Assembly (NCBI RefSeq): GCF_039523235.1
Contig: NZ_BAAAEX010000003.1
Length of the DNA: 64,000 bases
DNA from: Castellaniella ginsengisoli
GTDB lineage: Bacteria > Pseudomonadota > Gammaproteobacteria > Burkholderiales > Burkholderiaceae_B
Direction: 5' to 3' (one strand)
Within the stretch, counting starts at the first letter, position 1. Every line of letters begins with the position of its first letter. This document shows positions 53,345 through 62,722 of this stretch, one piece after another. The notes beneath the pieces were generated by a model. The model had not been told where the DNA came from and did no database searches. It saw nothing but the letters and a program-made list of their open reading frames with translations. Position numbers and translations under genes: made by a program.

Positions 53345-55398
53345 GGCGCATCGCGTCCCGCCGAGGGCTCGCGCATCCCCGCCGAATAGATCCGGAAATG
53401 ATTGCGACCCTCTTCCTTGGCGGCATACATGGCCAGATCGGCGGCCCGCAGCAGTTCGCCGTCGCTCTGGCCATCACGCGGGTAGAAGGCCGCCCCCATG
53501 CTGGCGGAAATCCGGACCGTGCGATCCCCCAGGGCGAAAGGCTGAGACAGGGACTCCAGGATTTTATCGGCGACCGGGAAGAGATCGTCCGGATCCTGGA
53601 TGTCTCGGATGATGAGCGTGAATTCATCGCCGCCCAGGCGCGCCACCAGATCCGAACTGCGCACACACTCGCTCAACCGCCTGGCGACCAGGCGCAACAA
53701 TTGATCGCCGGCCTCGTGGCCCAATGTGTCGTTGACCTCTTTGAAGTAATCCAGATCCAGGAACACCAGGCCGAACGGCAGACCGCCCGAGCGGGACTGC
53801 TCAATGCTGAGGCGCAGGTTTTCCTGGAACATCTGGCGGTTGGGCAGTTGGGTCAGGAAATCATAATGCGCCTGATGCCAGATCGAGGCCTCGCGGCGCC
53901 GCTTTTCCGTGACGTCGGAAAACAGGCCGATGCGGCAATTCACGGTGCCGTCCGCGTTGTAAGAGGTATTGATCGACAGGCGTTCGACGTACTCCTCGCC
54001 CGATTTGCGCCGGTTGTGGATATCGCCGCTCCAGCGGCCGGTTTCGACCAACCGGGCCCACATCGCCCGGTAGAAATCCTCGCCGTGGCGACCGGAGCTG
54101 AGCACGCTCATGGTGCGCCCGACCACTTCTTGCGCACTGTAGCCCGTCACCGCCGTGAAAGCGGGATTGATGTCCTGGATGACGCCATCGGCGTCGGTGA
54201 CGACCATGGCTTCGCTGGTATTGGCATAGACCAGCGCGGCCCGCCGTGCCGAAGCCTCGGCGCGCTTGCGCTCGGTAATGTCGAACATGAGCCCGATGAG
54301 CGTCGGGCGGCCGTGCAGGGACATCAGCGAGCCGAATATTTCCAGTTCGATCACGGAACCGTCGCTGCGCTGCGCCGAGGCCTCATGCCGCGCCCGGGCC
54401 GCAAATCCCGAGAACCGGTCCTGCACCCGCGCCTTGACGGTTTCGTAGGCTTCGCCGGCAAAGATCCGGTCCAGAGCAAGCCCGCCCACCAGTTCGGCTT
54501 GCGAATACCCCAGCATGTCCGCCATCCGCGCATTGGCGTGAATGAAGCGCAGATTCTCGTCCAGCATGAAAATGCCGGCCACCGTGTTGTCCGACAGGCC
54601 CTTGAACATGGACTGCGCATCGGCCAGCGCCGCATGCTCTTTCTCGATATCCCGCAGCAGTTGCTCGATGTGCGCCGCCGAATCGTTCAAGGCCCGGCCC
54701 AGTTCGCCCAGCTCGTCTCCGGGCGGCAAGGCCGAGCGGGCGGCATAGTCGCCCACCGCCAGGGAGCGGCACTGTTGCACCAGCCCTTGAATGGGCCGCA
54801 GAATCTGTCGGGACACGACCCAGCCGGCCAGCGCCAGCAGCAAGAGATCCAGAAGAAACAAGGCGTAGGCACCGTAGAGCGCCCGCTGTTGGCTGAGCCG
54901 GGCCTCAGAGACCAGCCCGTCCATGAGCGCCTCGGTATGCATCAACAGATCGGCGCCGGTCCGCATCAACCTCGCCACGGCGGCGCCGTCGTCTGCCGGA
55001 GCCGCGGCCAAAGCCGTCACGGCGCCGCGATGGCTCACCCAGGCCCGATGCACGTTTTGCAACTGCGGCGCAAGCGCCGCCGGTACCGGCGGGATGTCCA
55101 GATCGAAGACATGGCCGCCGAGGCGCAGCGCCTCATGCACCGCTTCGAAGGCCCCCGCCAGGGTCTCCGTGGCGGCATCTCTCAGCGCCGGATCCCGATG
55201 CCCGGCCAGCGCCTCAAGGCTGATGCGCTGGCTGAGCATGCGCATCTTGCCCGCGACGTTCAACGTGGCGGCCGTGCCGTCGCTTTCCCGCAGCAAGAAC
55301 TGAACGATGGAGACGTTGCCGATGGCCAGCAGGATGACCAGGCTTAAAGCCACCAGGGCCTTCTGCCGAACGGTACGGGGAAGAAGATTGAGTCGCAA
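53332..55398 (-). CDS. Membrane PAS-PAS-GGDEF diguanylate cyclase
   Basis: 688 residues. The N-terminus has a membrane helix, a PilJ-type periplasmic sensor (AGKMRMLSQRISLEALAGHR), a second helix near residue 180 and HAMP. Two PAS domains follow (about 270-395 and 395-520), then a GGDEF domain with intact RLGGDEFTLI and an upstream RxxD-type LSECVRSSD. It probably makes c-di-GMP in response to an envelope cue. Its 3' end overlaps amtB's tail by 13 bp on the opposite strand. Confidence 0.9.
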   Translation of the reverse strand: MRLNLLPRTVRQKALVALSLVILLAIGNVSIVQFLLRESDGTAATLNVAGKMRMLSQRISLEALAGHRDPALRDAATETLAGAFEAVHEALRLGGHVFDLDIPPVPAALAPQLQNVHRAWVSHRGAVTALAAAPADDGAAVARLMRTGADLLMHTEALMDGLVSEARLSQQRALYGAYALFLLDLLLLALAGWVVSRQILRPIQGLVQQCRSLAVGDYAARSALPPGDELGELGRALNDSAAHIEQLLRDIEKEHAALADAQSMFKGLSDNTVAGIFMLDENLRFIHANARMADMLGYSQAELVGGLALDRIFAGEAYETVKARVQDRFSGFAARARHEASAQRSDGSVIELEIFGSLMSLHGRPTLIGLMFDITERKRAEASARRAALVYANTSEAMVVTDADGVIQDINPAFTAVTGYSAQEVVGRTMSVLSSGRHGEDFYRAMWARLVETGRWSGDIHNRRKSGEEYVERLSINTSYNADGTVNCRIGLFSDVTEKRRREASIWHQAHYDFLTQLPNRQMFQENLRLSIEQSRSGGLPFGLVFLDLDYFKEVNDTLGHEAGDQLLRLVARRLSECVRSSDLVARLGGDEFTLIIRDIQDPDDLFPVADKILESLSQPFALGDRTVRISASMGAAFYPRDGQSDGELLRAADLAMYAAKEEGRNHFRIYSAGMREPSAGRDAPQSG

Positions 55399-55501
55399 GG
55401 AGAGGCCTGGGAATATCGGGGTCGGAAACCGGGGTATTGCCGCCGGTTGATTCTACCAACGAACCGCCAGACCGGATACCCGGGAAGATTCCAAAGGCTT
55501 T

Positions 55502-57256
55502 TCAGGCGTCCAGCGTGGACAAATCGATACGCTCGGCGCGATTCAGGGCGGACGCGACCTTGACGCGAAGAGCATTGGAATGCGCCTTGCGGATTTCTTT
55601 CTTGACGTCCGGCAACTGCTGCGGATGCATGGAGAATCCGGTCAACCCAAGCCCCAGCAGCATGCGGGTGACGCGGACGTCGCCCGCCATCTCGCCGCAG
55701 ATCGACACGGGCTTGCCCACCCGTTCTCCGGCATTGATGGTATGCGCAATCAGGCGCAGCACCGCCGGATGCATGGGGTCGTACAGAGAAGCGACCTCGC
55801 TGTCCCCCCGGTCGATCGCCAGGACGTACTGGATCAGATCATTGGTGCCGATGGACAGGAAATCCAACGCCTCGGCAAAAGGTTCGATGGCGATGGCGAT
55901 GGCGGGAATTTCGACCATGGCGCCCACCTGCACACCGGCATCATGCGGCAGGCCCTCCGCGCTGAGTTCGGCGGCGGCCCGCGCCAATGCACGGCGGGCG
56001 GCGTGGATCTCGTGCATGTGGGACACCATGGGAAACAGCACCCGGATCGGCCCATGCGCGGCGGCGCGCAGCAACGCCCGCAATTGCGTATTGAACATGT
56101 CCGGATTGGCCAGACAATAACGGATCGCGCGCAGACCGAGCGCCGGGTTGGTGGCCACGGTCGCTTCGCCATCCAGTGTCTTGTCGGCGCCGATATCCAG
56201 TGTACGGATGGTCACCGGCCGGCCCGCCATGGTGCGCACGACCGAGGCATAGGCCTGGTACTGCTCTTCCTCGCCGGGCAGGTCTGGCCGCCCCATGAAC
56301 AGAAACTCACTGCGGAACAGCCCGATGCCCTCGGCTCCGGCCGCCAGCGCATCGGCGGCTTCGTCCGGCAGCTCGATATTGGCTTCCATGCGGATACGGA
56401 CCCCGTCGAGCGTCACGGCCGGCGCGAAACGCAGCGCCTTGAGCTCGTCACGCTCGCGCAGGAAAGCGGCCTGCCGCGTCTGGTATTCCCGCAGCACGGA
56501 TTCCGAGGGATTCACCAGGACGTGCCCGTTCAGCCCATCGACGACCAGTTGGTCGCCATCGCGCACCAGCGTGCGCACCAGCCCCATGCCGACCACGGCC
56601 GGAACATTCATGCTGCGCGCCACGATGGCCGTATGCGAGGTGGCGCCGCCCAGGTCGGTGAGAAAGGCCCCGAAGCGCCCCCCGCGCAACCGCATCATAT
56701 CGGCCGGCGAGATATCGCGCGCCACCACGATCAGACTGCCGTCGGCGGCCACCGCATCGAGATTCGGAAGCCAGTGCACGGAACCGGACAGCACCCGCAG
56801 GACGCGCTCGATCACCTGGCGCACATCGGCGCCCCGTTCCCGCAGATAGGCATCCTCCATCAGGGAGAATTGCTCGACCAATATATGGCCCTGGGCCGTC
56901 AACGCCCACTCGGCGTTGTACTGGCGCTCCGCGATGAGCTGGCAGACCGACTGCACCAGCATGGGATCCTGCAGCAGCATGGCGTGCACGGAAAGCAAGA
57001 CGCCGAGCTCGCGCGGCGCATCGGCCGGGAGATCCTCGGCCATCTGCCCCAGGTCGCGCACAGTGGCCTCCACAGCCTGCGTGAAACGCTGCTGCTCGGA
57101 CTCGATGTCTTCTTCGGCAATGCGGTAGTGAGCGACCTCCAGCGAGGCCGCGCTCATGACGACGGCCCGGCCGATGGCATAGCCGCGCACCACGCCCTGC
57201 CCGTACAGGCACAAGGTGGAAGAGAGCGTGGGCGTAGCGGGTTCCGGCGGATTCAT
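55502..57256 (-). CDS. ptsI: PTS enzyme I
   Basis: 584 residues. Phosphohistidine H208 lies in DLGGATSHTAIVARSMNVPA; PEP-site residues lie in FRSEFLFMGR and the catalytic Cys in VSICGEMAGD. The ATG at 57256 is 17 bp after ptsH. No EIIB or EIIC sugar transporter is nearby, so it probably serves a regulatory PTS. Confidence 0.93.
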   Translation of the reverse strand: MNPPEPATPTLSSTLCLYGQGVVRGYAIGRAVVMSAASLEVAHYRIAEEDIESEQQRFTQAVEATVRDLGQMAEDLPADAPRELGVLLSVHAMLLQDPMLVQSVCQLIAERQYNAEWALTAQGHILVEQFSLMEDAYLRERGADVRQVIERVLRVLSGSVHWLPNLDAVAADGSLIVVARDISPADMMRLRGGRFGAFLTDLGGATSHTAIVARSMNVPAVVGMGLVRTLVRDGDQLVVDGLNGHVLVNPSESVLREYQTRQAAFLRERDELKALRFAPAVTLDGVRIRMEANIELPDEAADALAAGAEGIGLFRSEFLFMGRPDLPGEEEQYQAYASVVRTMAGRPVTIRTLDIGADKTLDGEATVATNPALGLRAIRYCLANPDMFNTQLRALLRAAAHGPIRVLFPMVSHMHEIHAARRALARAAAELSAEGLPHDAGVQVGAMVEIPAIAIAIEPFAEALDFLSIGTNDLIQYVLAIDRGDSEVASLYDPMHPAVLRLIAHTINAGERVGKPVSICGEMAGDVRVTRMLLGLGLTGFSMHPQQLPDVKKEIRKAHSNALRVKVASALNRAERIDLSTLDA

Positions 57257-57273
57257 GCGGGATGCGGCCTGGC

Positions 57274-57543
57274 TTACTCGGTTTCTCCGAAGCGGCTCTC
57301 GAACAACGCCCGGATGTCGGACAAGGCCTGGGCTTCGTCTTCGCCCTGGGCATCGATCCGGACGGTGACGCCCAAGCCCGCAGCCAGCATCATCACGCCC
57401 ATGATGCTCTTGGCGTTGACGCGCTGAGCCCCCCGCGAAATGAAGATGTCGCTGCGATACCGCCCTGCGAGCTGAGTCAGCTTGGCCGCCGCACGCGCAT
57501 GCAATCCCAGTTTGTTCGAAATCACCAGATCGATGGAAGGCAT
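57274..57543 (-). CDS. ptsH: PTS phosphocarrier HPr
   Basis: 89 residues. H15 in KLGLHARAAA and the regulatory S46 in NAKSIMGVMML are both present. Confidence 0.95.
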   Translation of the reverse strand: MPSIDLVISNKLGLHARAAAKLTQLAGRYRSDIFISRGAQRVNAKSIMGVMMLAAGLGVTVRIDAQGEDEAQALSDIRALFESRFGETE

Positions 57544-57555
57544 GAAGATGTGTTC

Positions 57556-57969
57556 CTAGCAATCACACGGGGGTTCTGCATTCACGATACCGCGCAACGC
57601 CCCCTGGCGCACGCGCTCGCTGAAAGATTCGGGGTTTTCCTGCTGGTCTGTCAAGGCTTTGAGAACCATGCACGCATTGGTGCCGGTCAGCAGATGCACC
57701 ATGTAGCCGTCTTCCAGCGCCTGGCGCCGTGCCTGGACGGCGATGTTGAACGGCGTCGCCCCGTACAGGTCGCACAGCATCAGGACCGGTTCTTGCGCGC
57801 CGTCTGCGCGCACCCAGTCGAGTATGCGCGCGGCCTGGTCCGCCGGATCGGCATCGGGCACGATATCGAAGACCGTCAAGTCCGGCCGGCGGCCCAGCAC
57901 GTGCTGGGCGCAGGCCTGGAATGCCGCACCCAGGGGGTCGTGCATGACCAGGGCGATGCGGGTGCTCAT
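57556..57969 (-). CDS. PTS EIIA, mannose-type (ManX-like)
   Basis: 137 residues. H10 in IALVMHDPLGAAF is the phosphorylation site; LMLCDLYGATPFNIAVQAR is the family mark. It is a single-domain EIIA without EIIB, typical of betaproteobacterial regulatory systems. 12 bp before ptsH. Confidence 0.9.
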   Translation of the reverse strand: MSTRIALVMHDPLGAAFQACAQHVLGRRPDLTVFDIVPDADPADQAARILDWVRADGAQEPVLMLCDLYGATPFNIAVQARRQALEDGYMVHLLTGTNACMVLKALTDQQENPESFSERVRQGALRGIVNAEPPCDC

Positions 57970-57976
57970 GGCGTGC

Positions 57977-58942
57977 TCATGCGCCGGCGCCCACGGCCTG
58001 AACGAGGGCCTCGACGAAACGGCCGGCGACGTCGAAACCCGTCTGCTCGGTGATTTCGACGAAACAGGTGGGGCTGGTGACGTTGATCTCGGTGATGTAG
58101 TCGCCGATCACGTCCAGGCCGATCAGCAGCAGGCCGCGTTCGCCCAGCTTCCGGCCGACGGCCCGGGCCAGTTCGAGATCGCGCGCCGACAACGGCTGGG
58201 CCCGGCCGCGTCCGCCGGCGGCCAGGTTGCCGCGGGTCTCGCCCTGGAGCGGGACGCGCGCCAGCGCGAACGGCACCGGTTCGCCGCCGATGATCAGGAT
58301 CCGCTTGTCGCCGTCGCGGATTTCCGGGATGTAGCGCTGGGCCATGATGGTGCGTTCGCCCATCCCGGTCAGGGCTTCCAGGATCGCGCCCAGGTTCGGC
58401 TCGTCGGGCCGCAGGCGGAAGATGCCGCTGCCGCCCATGCCATCCAGCGGTTTGACGATGACGTCGCCGTATTGCGCATGGAAAGCGCGCAGGCGCGCCA
58501 TGTCGCGGCTGACCAGCGTAGGCGCCGTGTACTGCGCGAACTCGGTGATGGCGAGCTTTTCCGGGTGGTTGCGGATGGCCGCACCGGCGTTGAACACGCG
58601 CGCACCTTGCGCCACCGCGTAATCGAACAGATGCGTCGCGTAGACGTATTCCATGTCGAAAGGCGGATCCTTGCGCATCAGGACGGCATCGAACTGCGCC
58701 AGGGCGCATTCGCGCGGCGCGGCGTCCTGCGTCCACCAGTCGTGTCCGTGCCAGTCGGGGTCGGCGCGCAAGCGCATCGCCGTGGCCGCGACCTGAACAC
58801 GGCCCTCCTGGACATACAGATCGCCCATCGTGGCGAAACTGAAATCATGCCCTTGCTTCGCCAGGCTGCGCATCATGGCGACGGACGAGTCTTTCCAGGC
58901 CTTCAGGGCCGGCAATGGATCGAGGACGAACAGAAAATGCAT
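57977..58942 (-). CDS. gshB: Glutathione synthetase
   Basis: 321 residues, ATP-grasp ligase joining gamma-glutamylcysteine and glycine. KDSSVAMMRSLAKQGHDFSF, VIVKPLDGMGGSGIFRL and LLLIGLDVIGDYITEINVTS are family blocks. 7 bp before the EIIA gene, so cotranscribed with the PTS. gshA, its usual neighbour, is not in the window. Confidence 0.95.
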   Translation of the reverse strand: MHFLFVLDPLPALKAWKDSSVAMMRSLAKQGHDFSFATMGDLYVQEGRVQVAATAMRLRADPDWHGHDWWTQDAAPRECALAQFDAVLMRKDPPFDMEYVYATHLFDYAVAQGARVFNAGAAIRNHPEKLAITEFAQYTAPTLVSRDMARLRAFHAQYGDVIVKPLDGMGGSGIFRLRPDEPNLGAILEALTGMGERTIMAQRYIPEIRDGDKRILIIGGEPVPFALARVPLQGETRGNLAAGGRGRAQPLSARDLELARAVGRKLGERGLLLIGLDVIGDYITEINVTSPTCFVEITEQTGFDVAGRFVEALVQAVGAGA

Positions 58943-59024
58943 GGATGCCTCTGGTGCCCGGGAGCACCGGTATGACGACCGGATACCGCCCGCGGCACGG
59001 GAGGCCTCCGGTCAACGGCCGAAA

Positions 59025-59567
59025 TCAGACCGCATCGCCCTGCTTGCCGGGCTTCTTGCGCGGTGCCAGCACCATCACCATCTGACGCCCTTCGAGCTTG
59101 GGCATGGCCTCGACCAGAACGGTTTCGCCGAGATCGTCGCGCACCCGCTCGAGGACGCGCATGCCGAGTTCCTGGTGGGCCATTTCGCGGCCCCGGAAGC
59201 GCAGCGTGACCTTGGCCTTGTCGCCGTCTTCGATGAAGCGGCGCAGATTGCGCAGCTTGACCTGGTAGTCGCCTTCATCGGTCCCCGGCCGGAACTTGAC
59301 TTCCTTGACCTGGATGATCTTCTGGCGCGCGCGCGCTTCCTGCTGGCGTTTTTGTTCCTGGTACTTGAACTTGCCGTAGTCCATCAGGCGGCAGACCGGA
59401 GGGCTGGCCGTGGGGGCGATTTCAACCAGATCGACGTCGTTCTGCTCGGCCATGGCCATGGCTTCGGACGTGCGGACAATGCCCAGTTGCTCGCCATCCA
59501 CGCCGATCAGGCGGACTTCATTGATACGGATATCACCGTTGACGCGGTGTTTCTTTTCGGTTGCGAT
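59025..59567 (-). CDS. infC: Translation initiation factor IF-3 with a non-AUG (ATC) start
   Basis: 180 residues. No ATG lies upstream of the conserved VNGDIRINEVRLIGVDGEQL; the only well-placed start is ATC at 59567, with AGGAG eight bases upstream, giving (M)ATEKKHRVNGD. IF-3 genes of enterobacteria start with AUU, by which IF-3 represses its own translation, so a rare AUC start fits. Homology continues through QEQKRQQEARARQKIIQVKE and VEAMPKLEGRQMVMVLAPRK. It follows thrS by 37 bp; downstream comes gshB instead of rpmI. Confidence 0.93.
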   Translation of the reverse strand: MATEKKHRVNGDIRINEVRLIGVDGEQLGIVRTSEAMAMAEQNDVDLVEIAPTASPPVCRLMDYGKFKYQEQKRQQEARARQKIIQVKEVKFRPGTDEGDYQVKLRNLRRFIEDGDKAKVTLRFRGREMAHQELGMRVLERVRDDLGETVLVEAMPKLEGRQMVMVLAPRKKPGKQGDAV

Positions 59568-59604
59568 GTCGAAAACTCCTGTGAGTTGATGAAAAAGGGA
59601 GGAA

Positions 59605-61551
59605 TCAGGCCTGCGCCGGTTCGGTCCCCTGCTGGCGGGTCGCGATCTCGTGCGTCAGCCGGGCGGTGAAATCCGCCACCGGCATCGTGCCCAGATCGAG
59701 GTTGCCGCGCCCGCGCACTGAAACGGCGCCGGACTCGCGTTCCTTATCGCCGACGACCAGAATATACGGGATTTTCTGCAGGCTATGTTCACGGATTTTA
59801 CGGGTGATTTTCTCTCCCCGCACGTCGGAGAACACGCGCAGGCCCCGCTGCCTGAGATCCCGGGCGACCTGCTCGGCATAATCGGCGGAGCTGTCGGAAA
59901 TGCAGCAGACCACGGCATGCTGCGGCGCCAGCCAGGCAGGCAGCGCCCCGGCATGGTTTTCGATCAGCATGCCGATGAAGCGCTCCAGCGAACCCAGGAT
60001 GGCCCGGTGCAGCATCACCGGCGTGCGGCGCTGGTCCTGGGCATCGACGTACTCGGCGCCCAGGCGCTGCGGCATGGAAAAATCCACCTGGATGGTGCCG
60101 CACTGCCAATGACGGCCGATGGCGTCCTTCAGGGTGTATTCGATCTTCGGGCCATAGAAGGCGCCCTCGCCTTCCGAGACTTCGTATTCGCAGTGGGACA
60201 GGTCCAGGCTGTCCTTGAGGGCCTGTTCGGCCTTGTCCCAGACCTCGTCGGCGCCGATGCGCTTTTCGGGGCGGGTGGCGACCTTGTAGAGGATTTCGGT
60301 AAAGCCGAAATCGGCATAGACTTTCTGCAGCAGGCGGGTGAAGGCGGCGCACTCGGCCTGGAGCTGATCCTCGGTACAGAAGATGTGGCCATCATCCTGG
60401 GTGAAGCCGCGCACGCGCATCATGCCATGCAGCGAGCCGGAGGGCTCGTTGCGGTGGCACTGGCCGAACTCGCCGTAGCGCAGGGGCAACTCGCGGTAGG
60501 AATGCAGGCCGGCGTTGAAGATCTGCACATGGCCCGGGCAGTTCATGGGCTTCAAGCCGTACACGCGGTTCTCGGACTCCGTCGTGAACATGTTTTCTTT
60601 GTAGTTGTCCCAGTGGCCGGTTTTCTTCCACAGAGACAGGTCCAGGATCTGCGGCGCCTTGACCTCCTGGTAGCCGTTGTCCTGGTACACCTGACGCATG
60701 TACTGCTCGACCTGCTGCCAGACCGTCCAGCCCTTGGGGTGCCAGAAAATCAGGCCGGGCGCCTCGTCCTGGAAGTGGAACAGGTCCAGTTCGCGGCCGA
60801 TGCGGCGATGGTCGCGCAATTCGGCCTGTTCGAGCATGTGCAGGTAGGCGTCCTGGTCTTCCTTGCGAGCCCAGGCCGTGCCGTAAATGCGCTGCAACAT
60901 TTCGTTGTTGCTGTCGCCACGCCAATAGGCCCCGGCGACTTTCATCAGCTTGAACACCCGCAGGCGGCCGGTGGAGGGCACGTGCGGGCCGCGGCACAGG
61001 TCGATGAAATCGCCCTCGCGGTACAGGCTGATCTTTTCGTTGGACGGGATCGAGGCGATGATCTCGGCCTTGTAGGCTTCGCCGATGCCGCGGAAGAATT
61101 TCACGGCTTCGTCGCGGTCCCATTCCTCGCGCGTCACGACCTCGTCCCGGCGCGCCAGTTCGGCCATCTTCTTTTCAATGGCCTCAAGGTCTTCGGGCGT
61201 AAAGGGGCGCTTGTACGAAAAATCGTAATAGAAGCCGTTTTCGATCACCGGACCGATGGTGACCTGGGCATCGGGAAACAGGGTTTTGACCGCGTAGGCC
61301 AGCAAGTGGGCCGTCGAATGGCGGATCAAGTCGAGGCCCTCGGGGTCTTTGTCGGTGATGATGCTCAGGCTCGCATCATGATCGATCACGTGGCTGGCAT
61401 CCACCAGGCGCGCCGGCTGGCCATCCACGGCCAGCTTGCCCGCCAGCGCCGCCTTGCCCAGCCCGGTCCCGATGGAGCGCGCGACCTCGTGCACGGTCAC
61501 AGGATGGTCGAATTCGCGCTGCGAACCGTCGGGAAGGGTGATGCAAACCAT
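59605..61551 (-). CDS. thrS: Threonyl-tRNA synthetase
   Basis: 648 residues: TGS domain (MVCITLPDGSQREFDHPVTV), editing domain, class II core (MNCPGHVQIF; RYGEFGQCHRNEPSGSLHGM motif 2; HRAILGSLERFIGML motif 3) and anticodon domain. Start at 61551 with AGGA upstream. Confidence 0.97.
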   Translation of the reverse strand: MVCITLPDGSQREFDHPVTVHEVARSIGTGLGKAALAGKLAVDGQPARLVDASHVIDHDASLSIITDKDPEGLDLIRHSTAHLLAYAVKTLFPDAQVTIGPVIENGFYYDFSYKRPFTPEDLEAIEKKMAELARRDEVVTREEWDRDEAVKFFRGIGEAYKAEIIASIPSNEKISLYREGDFIDLCRGPHVPSTGRLRVFKLMKVAGAYWRGDSNNEMLQRIYGTAWARKEDQDAYLHMLEQAELRDHRRIGRELDLFHFQDEAPGLIFWHPKGWTVWQQVEQYMRQVYQDNGYQEVKAPQILDLSLWKKTGHWDNYKENMFTTESENRVYGLKPMNCPGHVQIFNAGLHSYRELPLRYGEFGQCHRNEPSGSLHGMMRVRGFTQDDGHIFCTEDQLQAECAAFTRLLQKVYADFGFTEILYKVATRPEKRIGADEVWDKAEQALKDSLDLSHCEYEVSEGEGAFYGPKIEYTLKDAIGRHWQCGTIQVDFSMPQRLGAEYVDAQDQRRTPVMLHRAILGSLERFIGMLIENHAGALPAWLAPQHAVVCCISDSSADYAEQVARDLRQRGLRVFSDVRGEKITRKIREHSLQKIPYILVVGDKERESGAVSVRGRGNLDLGTMPVADFTARLTHEIATRQQGTEPAQA

Positions 61552-61745
61552 GTATGCGTGTCCTGAAAATGCGAAACGCGGCCTGCGCCGCGTCGATAAA
61601 AAGCCCGGATTTGCTATGCAGGAGGGAATCAATCAAGTGTAGCAATCAGGCGGTCAACAATCAATTTTGGACAACGGGCCTGCCGGTTTCAGAGCAGTGC
61701 GGCATCTGCCGGGGATCAGGACCGTTGCAAAATAGCCAAGAACAA

Positions 61746-61781
61746 CAAAAAGCCGCCTCGCCATGACGGCTGGGCGGCTTT
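61746..61781 (-). terminator. Terminator after tRNA-Val
   Basis: On the minus strand AAAGCCGCC and GGCGGCTTT form a 9-bp stem with a 15-nt loop, followed by further T residues, 32 bp after the tRNA. Confidence 0.8.
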
Positions 61782-61812
61782 CGCGGCACGGCATAGGCCG
61801 GTGCGGAAATTC

Positions 61813-61889
61813 TGGTAGGCAGTACTGGATTCGAACCAGCGACCTCTACGATGTCAACGTAGCGCTCTAACCAACTGAGCTAACCGCCT
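61813..61889 (-). tRNA. tRNA-Val (anticodon GAC)
   Basis: 77 nt with CCA. The acceptor starts AGGCGGT, D-arm AGCTCAGTTGGTTAGAGC, anticodon stem CTACG/CGTAG around TTGACAT, T-arm GGTTCGAATCC. Confidence 0.96.
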
Positions 61890-61919
61890 CCAAGAAAGAA
61901 CGCAATTTTAGGGAGAATT

Positions 61920-62720
61920 TCAAAACCTGTCAAACCGTCCGCGATCCTCGGCGGCCGCCCTGCTTCGGCCTCCGATCAGCAGGGAGCGTGCCCAGCGCCG
62001 CGCCGGCAGACCGGTGCGCGATTCGAGCTGCGCCGCCCGGTCCAGAAGATCCTGGCGCGACAGATCCAGCGCATCGCCCTTGAAGGCCAGCACCACCGTA
62101 TTGCCTTCGTCGATTTCCGGCAGGCAAAGCACGCGGCCGCCGAAGGCGGCGCGAATCCCCCGCAGATTTTCCTCGAAGCTCTCATGCCGGCCGAACAGAT
62201 TCACGCTCATCACGCCGGGCTCGTCCAGCACCCGGCAGCAATCCCGATAAAAAGCGGGATCGCCGCACACGGGGCCTTCGGCCCGGCTGTCATACAGATC
62301 CACCATCAGCACCCGGTAGCGCCCCGCCCTGCCTGGCTCAGCCACCCAGTCCCGGGCATCGGCATGATCGATCACGGATCGCGCGCTGCCCGGCAGGCGA
62401 AAGAACGCCCGGCACAGGGCCGTGACGGCGGGGTTGCGCTCGACGGACTCCACCGGGGCGCGGGTATGCCGCAACGTGAACCGCAGCAGCGAGCCGGCGC
62501 CCAGCCCCAGGATGCCGATGCGATCCCGCGCGCCCGCCGTGACAAACAGCAGCCAGGCCATCATTTGCTGGGTATAGGCCAGCACCAGCTCGGACGGCCG
62601 GGCGATGCGCATCGCCCCCTGGATCCATTCGGAATTGAAGTGCAGGTAGCGGATGCCGTCTTCTTCGGACAAGGTCGGGAGGTCGGCCTCGAAGGCCTGC
62701 CGCCGCGTGGATCGCGCCAT
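61920..62720 (-). CDS. Spermidine synthase-like methyltransferase-fold protein
   Basis: 266 residues. The fold follows spermidine synthases: YLHFNSEWIQGAMRIARPSE, IGILGLGAGSLLRFTLRHTR (nucleotide loop), VESVERNPAVTALCRAFFRL, and MVDLYDSRAEGP. The key acidic gatekeeping residues of true polyamine synthases are not all evident, so its substrate is uncertain. It starts 2 bp after the thiolase stop, suggesting cotranscription. Confidence 0.78.
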   Translation of the reverse strand: MARSTRRQAFEADLPTLSEEDGIRYLHFNSEWIQGAMRIARPSELVLAYTQQMMAWLLFVTAGARDRIGILGLGAGSLLRFTLRHTRAPVESVERNPAVTALCRAFFRLPGSARSVIDHADARDWVAEPGRAGRYRVLMVDLYDSRAEGPVCGDPAFYRDCCRVLDEPGVMSVNLFGRHESFEENLRGIRAAFGGRVLCLPEIDEGNTVVLAFKGDALDLSRQDLLDRAAQLESRTGLPARRWARSLLIGGRSRAAAEDRGRFDRF

Positions 62721-62722
62721 GC

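Noticed and set aside
55502..57562. Longer form of enzyme I starting at 57562
   Set aside because: The extra residues overlap ptsH in another frame and are not PTS-like; ATG 57256 gives the normal family length.
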